A stretch of DNA of 46,986 nucleotides, from the NCBI GenBank assembly GCA_009845545.1, contig VXZK01000018.1:1-46986 (forward strand). The letters run 5' to 3'. The translations under genes were made by a program, and so were the position numbers. Below are positions 37,167-46,913 of the stretch, piece by piece; the stretch's first letter is position 1; each line of letters starts with the position of its first letter. A model generated the notes under the pieces. The model did not search any database and was not told where the DNA came from. It saw nothing but the letters and a program-made list of their open reading frames with translations. This DNA is from Candidatus Poribacteria bacterium (GTDB lineage: Bacteria; Poribacteria; WGA-4E; WGA-3G).

Positions 37167-38231
37167 ATGCGATCCCGCGCCCTGAAAAACAGTGATCCGC
37201 TTCTTAATATCAATAAAATGCTGGTCATCCGTGTTGATGGTATCGGCGACCTTTTGAACTCAACACCGGCGATTGCATTGTTGCGGGAAAATTATCCATC
37301 CGCAGAAATAACAGTATTAGCGCGCCCGCTTAACGCCCCTGTGTTAATCGGTAACCCTGACGTGGATCGGATTCTAATCTTTGACCGAGATGGCAAGCAC
37401 AGCGGGCTCTTAGCACGATTCCAATTTTATCGTGAATTACGCCGGGAGCGGTTTCAACTCGCCGTTGCCATGCAGACAGCGATGTGGACCCATCTTGTGG
37501 CTTTTCTCTCAGGTGCGACTTACCGCTTAGGACGTTATCAGAAACGCTTCAGATCCACCCTTACCCACGCGTGGCTCGGTAGATACCGAAAAGGGGAAAC
37601 CCACGAAGTCGACAGGAATTTGGAACTGGTACGACTCATCTGTGCCGGAGAAGGCAAACGGGAACTCATCTTCGAGTTGTCGCCTGATGAGATTGCCGCT
37701 GCTGAGGCACAGTTTGCCTCGTTGGGTATCGGTAAGGATGCTTTTCTGATTGGTATCCACCCCGGCGGGAGTTCGTTTGATAAACGCTGGCCCGAAAAGC
37801 AATACGCTGAACTCGCTGACAGGTTCGCGCGACACTACAATGCAACGATCCTTCTTTTATGCGGTCCTGAAGAAGCAGAATTGGTGCAGAACATTCAAGC
37901 GGCGATGCAATCCGATGCTCTAACTTACGCGCCGGAGACGATTCGTGCGCTGGGTGCGCTGCTCTCCTGTTGCGACTTGGTCGTCTGTAATGATTCCGGT
38001 CCGATGCATCTCGCTGCGGCATTGGACGTCCCGACAGTCGCGATTTTCGGTCCCACTGACCACGTAGCCTGGCATCCGTTAAGCGAAAATGCCTCTATCG
38101 TGCGACGGGATATGCCGTGCTGGCCCTGCAGTGCGCATAAATGTAAAATCGGGTGGGAATGCACGAAAAAACTTCCCGTTGAACCGGTTTGGGATGCAAC
38201 CATACTAACCATAGAGGCAAGCGAAAAATGA
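37167..38231 (+). CDS. Glycosyltransferase family 9 (heptosyltransferase-like)
   Basis: RVDGIGDLLNSTPAIALLRENYP, GIHPGGSSFDKRWP, NDSGPMHLAAALDVPTVAIFGPTD. Confidence 0.92.
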   Translation: MRSRALKNSDPLLNINKMLVIRVDGIGDLLNSTPAIALLRENYPSAEITVLARPLNAPVLIGNPDVDRILIFDRDGKHSGLLARFQFYRELRRERFQLAVAMQTAMWTHLVAFLSGATYRLGRYQKRFRSTLTHAWLGRYRKGETHEVDRNLELVRLICAGEGKRELIFELSPDEIAAAEAQFASLGIGKDAFLIGIHPGGSSFDKRWPEKQYAELADRFARHYNATILLLCGPEEAELVQNIQAAMQSDALTYAPETIRALGALLSCCDLVVCNDSGPMHLAAALDVPTVAIFGPTDHVAWHPLSENASIVRRDMPCWPCSAHKCKIGWECTKKLPVEPVWDATILTIEASEK

Positions 38232-39460
38232 AAATTGTCGTCGTCTGCTGGGGATCAACGGGAGATGTCTATCCGGTTTTAGCACTGTCGGAGCGTTTAT
38301 TGGCACGTGGGCATCAGGTACGTGTCTGTTCACCCGCACTCTATAGAGATAAGATTCTTGAGGTTGGCGCGGAATACTATGAGATAGGCGTTGCTTTTGA
38401 TTTAGCGGAATTCCACGCGGCGATGGATGCTATTATTCCGAAGCGTGACCCGACCGCGATGCTACGATTGATCGTGAAAGAGGGGATTGTGCGTCGCGGT
38501 GAAAAGTGGTACCAAGATTGTTTAGCGGCAATGAAAGGGTTTGATATAGCGATCTGTCATTCAGTCGATATTCCGGGACAGGAGGCTGCGATTCGTAATG
38601 GAATTCCGTGGCTCACTGTAACGTATTGTCCAGGTTTCATCAAGTCTTTAGACTTCGCGCCTTATCCGTTCCCAAATTGGGGACGCATCTGCAACGCTAT
38701 TGTGTGGAAATTGGCGGAGCTCCGTCTTGCCTCAAGTATAGATACACTCTTTAACCAATTTATTGCGTCCGTCGGCGGAGAGCCGAGGTCTTCCGTGGCG
38801 TTAGATGGCATGTATTCGCCACATCTAAACCTCATTGCTGCATCTCCAGTGCTTTGTCCACCAGCTGATTTTCCCTCGAATCACAAATTCACGGGAGTCT
38901 GGCATCTTGCGTCGCCTTCTTATACACCACCGATGGAACTTGTCGATTTTTTAGCGGCGGGTCCGCCCCCTGTCATTATAACGTTTGGCTCCATGGGCGG
39001 ATCCAACGGACGTGAGACAACAGAAATCCTAATTGAGGCTGTCAAAAAGACGAACCAACGGGCAATTATTCAGGCGGGATGGGGACAACTCGGCACACCA
39101 GAGACATTGCCGGACATCTATTGCACAGAATATGTCCCGCACCAGTGGTTATTTCCACAAGGGTGTTGTGTTGTGCACCATGGTGGCGCGGGGACGACCG
39201 CTTCGGTGTGTCGTGCGAAAGTTCCGTCTATTGTCGTAGCACATCACGCGGATCAGCCGTATTGGGGAAAACGGCTATTCGATTTAGGGGTGGCACCGCG
39301 GCATCTGTACCGTCGAAGCCTTACCGCCAAGCGTTTGGCAGAACGGATCCAGCAAGTCTTGGAAACGCCCGCGATGACTACGCGTGTTCAGGTTTTAGGA
39401 GAACAGATGGAAACAGAAGATGGTTTGACTGCAGCTGTTGACTTGATTGAATCTTTTTAA
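38228..39460 (+). CDS. GT1-type glycosyltransferase (UDP-glucosyl/sterol-glucosyltransferase-like)
   Basis: MKIVVVCWGSTGDVYPVLALSERLLARGHQVRV, ITFGSMGG, VPHQWLFPQGCCVVHHGGAGTTAS; ATGA overlap with upstream gene. Confidence 0.92.
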   Translation: MKIVVVCWGSTGDVYPVLALSERLLARGHQVRVCSPALYRDKILEVGAEYYEIGVAFDLAEFHAAMDAIIPKRDPTAMLRLIVKEGIVRRGEKWYQDCLAAMKGFDIAICHSVDIPGQEAAIRNGIPWLTVTYCPGFIKSLDFAPYPFPNWGRICNAIVWKLAELRLASSIDTLFNQFIASVGGEPRSSVALDGMYSPHLNLIAASPVLCPPADFPSNHKFTGVWHLASPSYTPPMELVDFLAAGPPPVIITFGSMGGSNGRETTEILIEAVKKTNQRAIIQAGWGQLGTPETLPDIYCTEYVPHQWLFPQGCCVVHHGGAGTTASVCRAKVPSIVVAHHADQPYWGKRLFDLGVAPRHLYRRSLTAKRLAERIQQVLETPAMTTRVQVLGEQMETEDGLTAAVDLIESF

Positions 39461-39472
39461 GGAGTTAGGAAA

Positions 39473-39979
39473 ATGCTAAACTTGTTTGACATTCCAATGC
39501 ACGACAGAGAAGGCTTTATTGAAGCTTTAGAAAGACTTGAGGAAAAAACAACTGCTGTTGCGTGGGAGTTTTTGGAGCGTGAGATTCCCGGCGTTGTTGA
39601 CGATGAGGCGTTCGACGGACTGTGCTGGTACGATATCGCCGAAGTAGAACTTGACTTAACCCTGCAAGAAATGATGGCTCTAACAACTTTTGACCCTATA
39701 GGTATCAGTATAGATGCGATGGACATGCACGGACGAAATCCGCTCAGTGACGTGCAGTATCTTCACAGCCTTTATGAATGGTGGGAGGTATTACAAAAAG
39801 ATCGCGAAACACTTGAGAACCTTTTTCAAAACAAAGTCGTTTCTGAAATACTCGAGGAAATACACACCGTTCTAAAAGTCTATAGTATCCGTTTTGGTAG
39901 CATAGAGAACGTTCACAGGTTCTGTGAAAACGCAAGGCGGGAAGCAATGGATGCGTGGTTAAAAAACGAGAAGCGTTAA
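39473..39979 (+). CDS. Hypothetical protein
   Basis: 168-aa acidic ORF with RBS (aaggagttaggaaaATG) inside the glycosyltransferase cluster. Confidence 0.7.
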   Translation: MLNLFDIPMHDREGFIEALERLEEKTTAVAWEFLEREIPGVVDDEAFDGLCWYDIAEVELDLTLQEMMALTTFDPIGISIDAMDMHGRNPLSDVQYLHSLYEWWEVLQKDRETLENLFQNKVVSEILEEIHTVLKVYSIRFGSIENVHRFCENARREAMDAWLKNEKR

Positions 39980-40055
39980 ACCCTTTCCACTTCAATATTA
40001 TTTTTTCTTTTTACTCAATTTGCGTAAGTCTTGATTAAAAAATCTTTGATAAAAA

Positions 40056-41075
40056 ATGTTGAAGAAAATTCTCGTCTTTAGTTTCTCTTTTATCGGTGAT
40101 GCGGTCCTGTCTACTTCAGTTATCCAACCCCTGCGAAGACACTTTTCGGATGCACATATTACCTTCCTTGTCGGACCGCGAGCCTTTGACCTCCTTGCGA
40201 CCGATCCCAATATCGATGCAGCATTGGTTTATGACAATCGAGGTGAACACGCCGGTTGGAAAGGACGGCTGCGTCTCATAAAAACCTTACGACGTGACAA
40301 ATTTGATCTCGTTGTGAACCTGCGAGATAGTCTTACGGCGCGGTGTATTGGTGCGGAACATTGGGGAATGGTTCGCGGTGAGAGCAATCGGCATGCTGTT
40401 ACCCGCTACCTGGAGGTGCTTCAGAGACATGACATTGAGACAACGGATGCACATCCACATTTACAATTCACTGAAGATGAACAGACTATAGCGCGCTGTT
40501 TTCTCACCGAAGCAGATATTCCCTCGGAACGGTTGTTAATCGGCATTCATCCGGGTGGCAATTGGGAATATAAGTTGTGGGACGCGAAGAACTACGCGCA
40601 ACTCGCGAACGCCCTATGCAAAGAACAGAACGCTTCGATTTTACTTTTCGCCGGTCCAAACGAACGCGAACTTCAAGCAGGTGTCGCGAAGATAATGGAC
40701 GTTCCGCCAATCCTTGTCAAAACCGAAAACCTACGCCACCTCGCGGCGTTAATCTCAGTGTGTGATGTGTATATCGGGAATGACACGGGACCGATGCATA
40801 TCGCTGCGGCTGTGGATACCCCGGTAGTTGCGCTTTTTGGGTCAACGAACCACATTCGGAGCGGTCCCTATGGCGAGAAACACGCGGTTTTGCAGAGTGG
40901 AATAGAGCTGGGCTGCAACCCGTGTCATCCGGGTCGGCATCCGGGGGGCTGCGGTGCTGGCAGTTGTGAGGTGATTGCGGGGATTACAGTGGAGCCGGTT
41001 CTGGCAGCAGTGAAGCGTTACACTTCCTCAATTTCAATTCCTAATGCCCGTAAATTCTCCTTAAACTCATCATAA
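40056..41075 (+). CDS. Glycosyltransferase family 9 (heptosyltransferase-like)
   Basis: SFSFIGDAVLSTSVIQPLRRHFPDA-type start, GIHPGGNWEYKLW, GNDTGPMHIAAAVDTPVVALFGSTNH. Confidence 0.92.
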   Translation: MLKKILVFSFSFIGDAVLSTSVIQPLRRHFSDAHITFLVGPRAFDLLATDPNIDAALVYDNRGEHAGWKGRLRLIKTLRRDKFDLVVNLRDSLTARCIGAEHWGMVRGESNRHAVTRYLEVLQRHDIETTDAHPHLQFTEDEQTIARCFLTEADIPSERLLIGIHPGGNWEYKLWDAKNYAQLANALCKEQNASILLFAGPNERELQAGVAKIMDVPPILVKTENLRHLAALISVCDVYIGNDTGPMHIAAAVDTPVVALFGSTNHIRSGPYGEKHAVLQSGIELGCNPCHPGRHPGGCGAGSCEVIAGITVEPVLAAVKRYTSSISIPNARKFSLNSS

Positions 41076-43804
41076 GCATCTTGTGAGATTTTGCCATCGG
41101 AGGCTTTTAACTCAATCTGCATATTTTGAAATTTGGCTTGCAATTGATTGAGATGCTGTGCCACATTGCTTACCTTTCCTTGTGGTAATGTAAATCGGAT
41201 GTCAATTGTTTTTTTAGGTTCAGGTGGATCCAGACGCGGAGGTTCAACAATCGGTGGATCCGGACGCGGAGGTTCAACAATCAAATCTATGCAAAGTGAC
41301 GCTTGGATTAGAATTTCATTATCACCTAAAGTAATCGTTGAAAGTTCTTGCCTGAAAACACGTGGAATGGTTTCATCGTCTATTTTTTCACCGAGTCCAA
41401 ATGTACCCTTCCGAACGCCTTCACGGATTGCTGTTTCCCAAACTTCGCGAAGGGGTCGCGGTTCGTTGGTAGACTTTGGATTGTATTGGAACGGCAGAGA
41501 TGTTGAAATTGTTTCGTTTTCCTTCAGATAGTCACGCAAGATTTCTTCTGGTGTCATACTTTCGCGAATGAGGTTCGGTTGGGTAATCACCTCAGCATCG
41601 GTGAGGGTGACCTCCGATAATGGCGTGTTAAAAGCGCGTGGCACGAGTCTATCAACTGCTTTCTCACCGATCCCAAATATCCCAGTTTCAACACCTTTAC
41701 GAATACCTCCTATCCACGTCTGGCGTTGGACGCGTTTTTCGCCTGGGGTACGGAGACAGGTGTTGAGCAACTGTACGGTTGATACAGTGTCGTTATTTTG
41801 CAGATAAGCAATAGCGATATTTCGGGGCCCGAGGTTTGTGGCAATTGCATTCTTAACACAGAGCAGATCGTAAACCACCTCGTCAAATGGAGGTGTCATA
41901 CCAACGACGGGAAGTCCGAGGTCTTCCTCAGTAAATCCATCTTTTTTTGGGACGAGCACCGTCCGATAGTCCCGCCTCAACGCACCTTCCAAACTACTAT
42001 TAGACTGCTTTAGTGCGTCATCTACCTCCCTTTTTTGCTCCCTTGATAAGTTGAGGGAGGTATCCTTCTTAATCTCTTCGTAAGCGATAATTTTTCTGGT
42101 TTCTGCTTTGAGTTCTGTTGCTTCGCCAGTGGCGGGGAGAATAAAAAAGAGGGTATTGCGATAGATACGTCGTGTCTCGCCTCGATTCTCTATAAGGTCT
42201 TGGCAAAATGGGTCATCACGTCTATCTAAAACTATCAATTTCAGAGTCTCATCATCGGGGACGGCCATACCATCTTTGGGCAGGGGATAGATTTTGAGGC
42301 GCGCCTCACGACCCGCTTTGAAACTTGTTCGGAGTTGCGCGGCGACGCGTGCTTTGACGACTTCAGGGTCTACGTTCTCCATTCGGGTTTGGACAATCCG
42401 GTTTAAGTTCGGTTGCGTGTCAAAATAGGCTTTGCCGTTCTCGGTGCGGAGGAAAAAGAGATATTCGGTGAGTCGGTGTTTTGCAGCATCAATGATAGCT
42501 GCAGGATGTTCCAGAACAGCAACACTCCGTTTGATCTCCTCCAATGTTGCTCCGCGCTCCATGCCGCCTGTAAAGGAATAGAGAAAGATAGCAGTCGCCG
42601 TGCGCGTGCCTAATGCCAAATGTTGATAGGTGCCTCCCGATGTTTTGTCAACGGCTTTAGCGCCCGCAGTGTGTCCCGTAATGTCGTTGTTGATGATCCC
42701 GCGGTAGGAGGCATCAATATGTTCTAAGAGTTCACCACGAATGTCACTGTCGGTGAGGTCGAAATCGGCGAGCGTGATGTAGGGACGGTTTTTACCACTT
42801 GCCCGACGTACAACGCGTGAGAGAAACCTAAGAACGCCACGGGTTCGCTGGAAATTCGGGAAGCTGCCCCATCTATTATAGAGGACATCAATGACTTCCG
42901 GCTGGAACGGGTAACTTTCCATGAATTGTTTGCGATATTCAGATTCTTGAATGCCGGGCGGAAGGATATTCTCCTGTCTGGCGTATTTTGCGAATTCTTG
43001 GGCGACTCGCTTGACTTCATTGGAATTGACCTCCCCAAAAAGCCGTTTCCGAATGATACTGGCGATTTCGGTGTCTTCAACTGGTGTAACCACGCGTTTC
43101 ATGCGTGTAAGCAGATCGGTGAAGAGGGGGTATTTCTCTTTGATAGGTGCGACTTCACTCTCTTGTAGAGTTGCGACGAAAGTGGTTCGTTTGTTAGCTG
43201 CGACTGCTTCTGTCAACGACAACATAAATGCCAAGGTCTGTTCTGCTAACGTGCTGTCCTGGACAGACACACCTGCGGCGCGTTCAAGGTAATTAAGCAC
43301 TTCGTCCATTAGGATGAGTACTGGTTTTTGTGTTTGCGTGAATAGGTCGGAGAGGCTATCGCTGCCGGGTGCGACTTGCGTTGTAAAATTTTGGAAGCTG
43401 CCTGTGAGTTGTTGTTCAATGGCTCCCCAGAAGGTGTCGCCATTTCCCGGGTCCATTACTGAACCGACAATCACTACGGGGATAGCGTTCCACTCTTTCG
43501 CTTTGTGATAGAGGGCGATAAGCGTGTGCGTTTTCCCACCGCCGAAGGGGGTCTGGAGTTGGATGATCGGATCCTGGTTTTGCCGGTTGCGTCCTTTCAA
43601 GCGACCTTCTATGCCAGAAAGGAGTGTCTTGAGTCCGTCTGTAATGTGGGTTCTCTCGAAAAACCGCTGGGCATTTCTGTATTCAAGGGGTCCTTCATTT
43701 TGAACGACTTGTCCGAGTCTCGCAGCATAAGTGTCTGCTGTAAACCTGCCTTTCAATATATCGCTGTGCGGTTTCGCAATGGTTTCAAAAGGGGATAGTC
43801 TCAT
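41018..43804 (-). CDS. DUF499-like AAA+ ATPase
   Basis: Walker A QTPFGGGKTHTLIALYHKA, Walker B VLILMDEVLNYLERAAG, LRFLSRVVRRA; RBS aaaaggataaacATG; directly after the DUF1156-like gene. Confidence 0.85.
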   Translation of the reverse strand: MRLSPFETIAKPHSDILKGRFTADTYAARLGQVVQNEGPLEYRNAQRFFERTHITDGLKTLLSGIEGRLKGRNRQNQDPIIQLQTPFGGGKTHTLIALYHKAKEWNAIPVVIVGSVMDPGNGDTFWGAIEQQLTGSFQNFTTQVAPGSDSLSDLFTQTQKPVLILMDEVLNYLERAAGVSVQDSTLAEQTLAFMLSLTEAVAANKRTTFVATLQESEVAPIKEKYPLFTDLLTRMKRVVTPVEDTEIASIIRKRLFGEVNSNEVKRVAQEFAKYARQENILPPGIQESEYRKQFMESYPFQPEVIDVLYNRWGSFPNFQRTRGVLRFLSRVVRRASGKNRPYITLADFDLTDSDIRGELLEHIDASYRGIINNDITGHTAGAKAVDKTSGGTYQHLALGTRTATAIFLYSFTGGMERGATLEEIKRSVAVLEHPAAIIDAAKHRLTEYLFFLRTENGKAYFDTQPNLNRIVQTRMENVDPEVVKARVAAQLRTSFKAGREARLKIYPLPKDGMAVPDDETLKLIVLDRRDDPFCQDLIENRGETRRIYRNTLFFILPATGEATELKAETRKIIAYEEIKKDTSLNLSREQKREVDDALKQSNSSLEGALRRDYRTVLVPKKDGFTEEDLGLPVVGMTPPFDEVVYDLLCVKNAIATNLGPRNIAIAYLQNNDTVSTVQLLNTCLRTPGEKRVQRQTWIGGIRKGVETGIFGIGEKAVDRLVPRAFNTPLSEVTLTDAEVITQPNLIRESMTPEEILRDYLKENETISTSLPFQYNPKSTNEPRPLREVWETAIREGVRKGTFGLGEKIDDETIPRVFRQELSTITLGDNEILIQASLCIDLIVEPPRPDPPIVEPPRLDPPEPKKTIDIRFTLPQGKVSNVAQHLNQLQAKFQNMQIELKASDGKISQDAYDEFKENLRALGIEIEEV
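41223..41282 (-). repeat. Two 30-bp tandem repeats encoding IVEPPRxDPP
   Basis: ggtggatcc[ag]gacgcggaggttcaacaatc at 41223-41252 and 41253-41282. Confidence 0.9.
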
Positions 43805-43837
43805 GTTTATCCTTTTTCTAAAATCGTATCCTGACAA

Positions 43838-46498
43838 TCAGAAAAGCTTTCCTTCTTCAGGTTGTTCCAATAGATTTTGTACTTCGCGTTGGATAGTGGT
43901 TCGGTCGGCAAGCCATCCGTCCAGCCATTGGCGTTCCTGGCTTTCCGTTGATAGTGTTTTGCTAATTTGCTGGGCGACGTTCCATATCAACTCACTTAAA
44001 CCGATGCTGTCTTTTGAGAGACATTTGATCATTTCGGGGCGATTTCCTGAACGCCACAAGAGCAAGACATGGTGCAGAATATCTATCAACTCCTCACTCT
44101 TGCAGAGGTCTTTCTGTTCTCTTTCTTGCGGTCCTAACACGCGCACGTTTGTTTTTTCCTGCTGGATGAAGCTGCCTTCCCCCCATTCATCTTTGAGTTC
44201 AATACCAACGGAGAGCGCGAGTTCGTGGGCATCGTTAAAGATTACTAATTTTTCCGCGTGTTCCCGCCGCCAACGGAGATAGAATCGCGTGAGTTTTGTG
44301 CCAGCTACGCCAGCTTGCTCTCCATCAAAACGTTCTAATATTTCTCGAATGTCCGCTATCATTCCATCCGCGCGAATGTCAGTGTCATTGTCGTCAATTA
44401 CTTGTTTGTATTTGCCGAACACCTCAATTCCGCTACCAATAGCGGCAATGAACAAGTCCGCTCCTGAGAACCCTGATTCCCACAACGTAAAGAGTTTCTG
44501 TTTAAGGTGATCCTCTAACTCTTTTTTTACATCTTGGTAAAGCCCGTACGCTTCCCGTTTCCTTTTGCGTGCCACCATATAAATAGAGGAGGCAAGGGCT
44601 GCGGAATCCATCGCTCTCAAACGAGATTTCATCTCAGTGTCAATCGGCCATGCTCCTGTAATTACTAGTCCTGAGTCCAGCAGAGCGTTAATCAATGTTT
44701 CCCAACCTTCGGTTGACTTGTGAGCATAAACGATGACAGCAATACCGTTCGGTTTCAATACCCGATGTATTTCCCTAAACGCTTTGGAGAGTCTGTCTTC
44801 AAAAAACTGCTTTCCAGCTGCTACTCCTCCACCCCGGTGACCATACATAACGATTTCGTCATCTTTCGGAGTCATTAATTCATCAAAGAACTCAGGATAG
44901 AGTTTGCCATTACTCCGTTTGAACCATACGTAAAAAAAATCGGAGAGGTAGGCATAAGGGACATTATCGTAGTAAGGCGGATCAGTTACCACTGCATCAA
45001 ATGTATCATCTGAATAAGGGAGCAATGTTGATGATGCTTGCTGCACGACAGATGGTTTTACGCTCATTTGAACCAAATGTTTGAGAGGTTTCAGAAGGGT
45101 TTTTAATCTATCTTCTGCCTTACGTAAAGCATTCGCTTCAGCATAATCCCAGACCATCGGTTGCGCTGCTCTACCAAAAACATGTCCTAATGTTTCACTA
45201 GTATTTGTCCATGTACAAAGATTTGATAAATTATCCACTATTTGATTCAGCCAAAGTCCAAGGTAAGTTGAAACTGTTCGAGCATAGTCGACTTTATAGT
45301 CCTGAGCGATCATCTCTGAATGTACATTTTTTATCTTTTCGGTTAAAGAGATGAGGGCAAGTTGCTGGCGAGCGTTGAAAAGCTCACCATATACGTTTAG
45401 ATTATAATTGTGAATTGCAATCGCTCGCTCTGCCCCTTGACCTTTTAGTTTGGGTATTGGCTCGTCCGGTACTGGATCAAATCCCCAATTCTCTATGAGA
45501 AATTCACGTTTTTCTGATAGCTTCCTTTGGGCGTGACTGAAAACCGTTTTATCTTTTTCTCTGGGAAGGCGATAGTGTTTTCCCGGGATGCCTCGACGTT
45601 GCAGAACTACACTGAGAAGCCGTTCTCCTGATTTTCTTTTTTGAAATAGCACCTGTTTTTCTTTGGATGGAATAGTAGTGTTGCAAAGAGGGCAGGTAAC
45701 TATTCCATTCGTGACAGTTCCTTCTCCTGGGTTAAAATCAATTGGCATTGCTTCATGGGTCGTCCCAACAATACGAAAGGCAATTTGTCCATCCTTTTCA
45801 TATGGAAAAAGTGCTATCTTTTTCTTTTCATTCTTTGCCAACCAAAACTTCTTGACGAGCGGAATAACAGCATCACAATGGAAATTCTGACATGGTAGGG
45901 TGCGTGCCCAGATGTAGGTAAAAATGTCAGAACCGTCAGGTTCCTGAGGGTAGAAAGGTGCTAACTCTTCCGTCAACCGTTCAAGAATTTGATATCCCCA
46001 CTTTTTAACGTCGTCATGGAGACGCTGCCCATATTTTTGTGGAAATTCAAGCGTACACTTCTGAATTATCACGGCAATAGGGTTTAGGTCACAGGAGTAG
46101 GTCTCACATCCAAGACGTTGCGCCTCTAATGGAATAGAACCACCACCACCGAAAGGATCAAGGACTTTAGGAGGTCTTCCACCGTGGGATTCTAGTACAT
46201 CTTCTCTTGCTTGTTGAATCCAAAGAGGCTTGAGGGCATTTTCCCATTTAGAAAGTTCAGCGATGAAATCGTGTTTAGGCGGACGTAGTGTATTATTATT
46301 CCTCGTTAAATTTATTTCATTGGACCTGGGATTGTCTACGAGGGCAGCATATGCAGTAGCACGTGATGGGCCGAGGGGCCGGCGTGCCCACCAAGTGTGA
46401 ATTCCAGTAATTTGATGTTTATATTTATCGCGGCGGCCTTGTTCACTCACCTCTTCAACAGGGAAGGCAACTTCAATGATGCGTTTGTTGTCACTCAT
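43838..46498 (-). CDS. DUF1156-like DNA methyltransferase with Zn-ribbon-like cysteines
   Basis: IHTWWARRPLGPSRATAYAALV, DPFGGGGSIPLEAQRLGCETYSCDLNPIAV, VTDPPYYDNVPYAYLSDFFYVWFKR, CPLC. Confidence 0.9.
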   Translation of the reverse strand: MSDNKRIIEVAFPVEEVSEQGRRDKYKHQITGIHTWWARRPLGPSRATAYAALVDNPRSNEINLTRNNNTLRPPKHDFIAELSKWENALKPLWIQQAREDVLESHGGRPPKVLDPFGGGGSIPLEAQRLGCETYSCDLNPIAVIIQKCTLEFPQKYGQRLHDDVKKWGYQILERLTEELAPFYPQEPDGSDIFTYIWARTLPCQNFHCDAVIPLVKKFWLAKNEKKKIALFPYEKDGQIAFRIVGTTHEAMPIDFNPGEGTVTNGIVTCPLCNTTIPSKEKQVLFQKRKSGERLLSVVLQRRGIPGKHYRLPREKDKTVFSHAQRKLSEKREFLIENWGFDPVPDEPIPKLKGQGAERAIAIHNYNLNVYGELFNARQQLALISLTEKIKNVHSEMIAQDYKVDYARTVSTYLGLWLNQIVDNLSNLCTWTNTSETLGHVFGRAAQPMVWDYAEANALRKAEDRLKTLLKPLKHLVQMSVKPSVVQQASSTLLPYSDDTFDAVVTDPPYYDNVPYAYLSDFFYVWFKRSNGKLYPEFFDELMTPKDDEIVMYGHRGGGVAAGKQFFEDRLSKAFREIHRVLKPNGIAVIVYAHKSTEGWETLINALLDSGLVITGAWPIDTEMKSRLRAMDSAALASSIYMVARKRKREAYGLYQDVKKELEDHLKQKLFTLWESGFSGADLFIAAIGSGIEVFGKYKQVIDDNDTDIRADGMIADIREILERFDGEQAGVAGTKLTRFYLRWRREHAEKLVIFNDAHELALSVGIELKDEWGEGSFIQQEKTNVRVLGPQEREQKDLCKSEELIDILHHVLLLWRSGNRPEMIKCLSKDSIGLSELIWNVAQQISKTLSTESQERQWLDGWLADRTTIQREVQNLLEQPEEGKLF

Positions 46499-46601
46499 GT
46501 ATCAATCCATTCATCTAAAAAATTGCGGATATGATACCAGACAGTGACTTAATTGTCAAATTTATTTTCAATAATGCCTTTATAGGAACAGTCTATAGGC
46601 T

Positions 46602-46913
46602 TTAGAATATTAGGGCAGAAGCAATTTTGAGCAGATCGTAGAGGAAATTTCCGAAAACGGCTATAACCAAACATCCTAAGATATACCTATGTTTTCGTAC
46701 AGTATCTGTTGAACTTTTGTACTCAACAATCGGAAAAATCCATCTGGCATAGTCAAACAGTATTTTGAATACGTTTAGCATCAAGAAGAACAAACAGACA
46801 TAGGCTCCGTTTTGAACAAATACAGAAAGTCCGCCAAACATTCTATTTATCAGCTCTGATGATTTATATGCCATCCAAAATGCGAAGGGAAAACCTACAA
46901 GGAGAAGCAGCAA
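46602..46913 (-). CDS. Small predicted membrane protein
   Basis: 103-aa ORF with about three hydrophobic segments. Confidence 0.45.
   Translation of the reverse strand: MLLLLVGFPFAFWMAYKSSELINRMFGGLSVFVQNGAYVCLFFLMLNVFKILFDYARWIFPIVEYKSSTDTVRKHRYILGCLVIAVFGNFLYDLLKIASALIF

Noticed and set aside
38189-38227. Upstream in-frame start for the GT1 gene (MGCNHTNHRGKRK)
   Set aside because: Family proteins start at MKIVVVCWGSTGD; the ATG at 38228 gives a standard ATGA overlap.
43805-43837. ORF start of the DUF499-like ATPase at 43837 (MSGYDFRKRIN)
   Set aside because: The extension abuts the methyltransferase stop; the ATG at 43804 has a clear RBS (aaaagga).
41018-46498. Complete BREX or DISARM system
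   Set aside because: No PglZ, BrxL/Lon, helicase or PLD gene within the window; only an ATPase and a methyltransferase are supportable.
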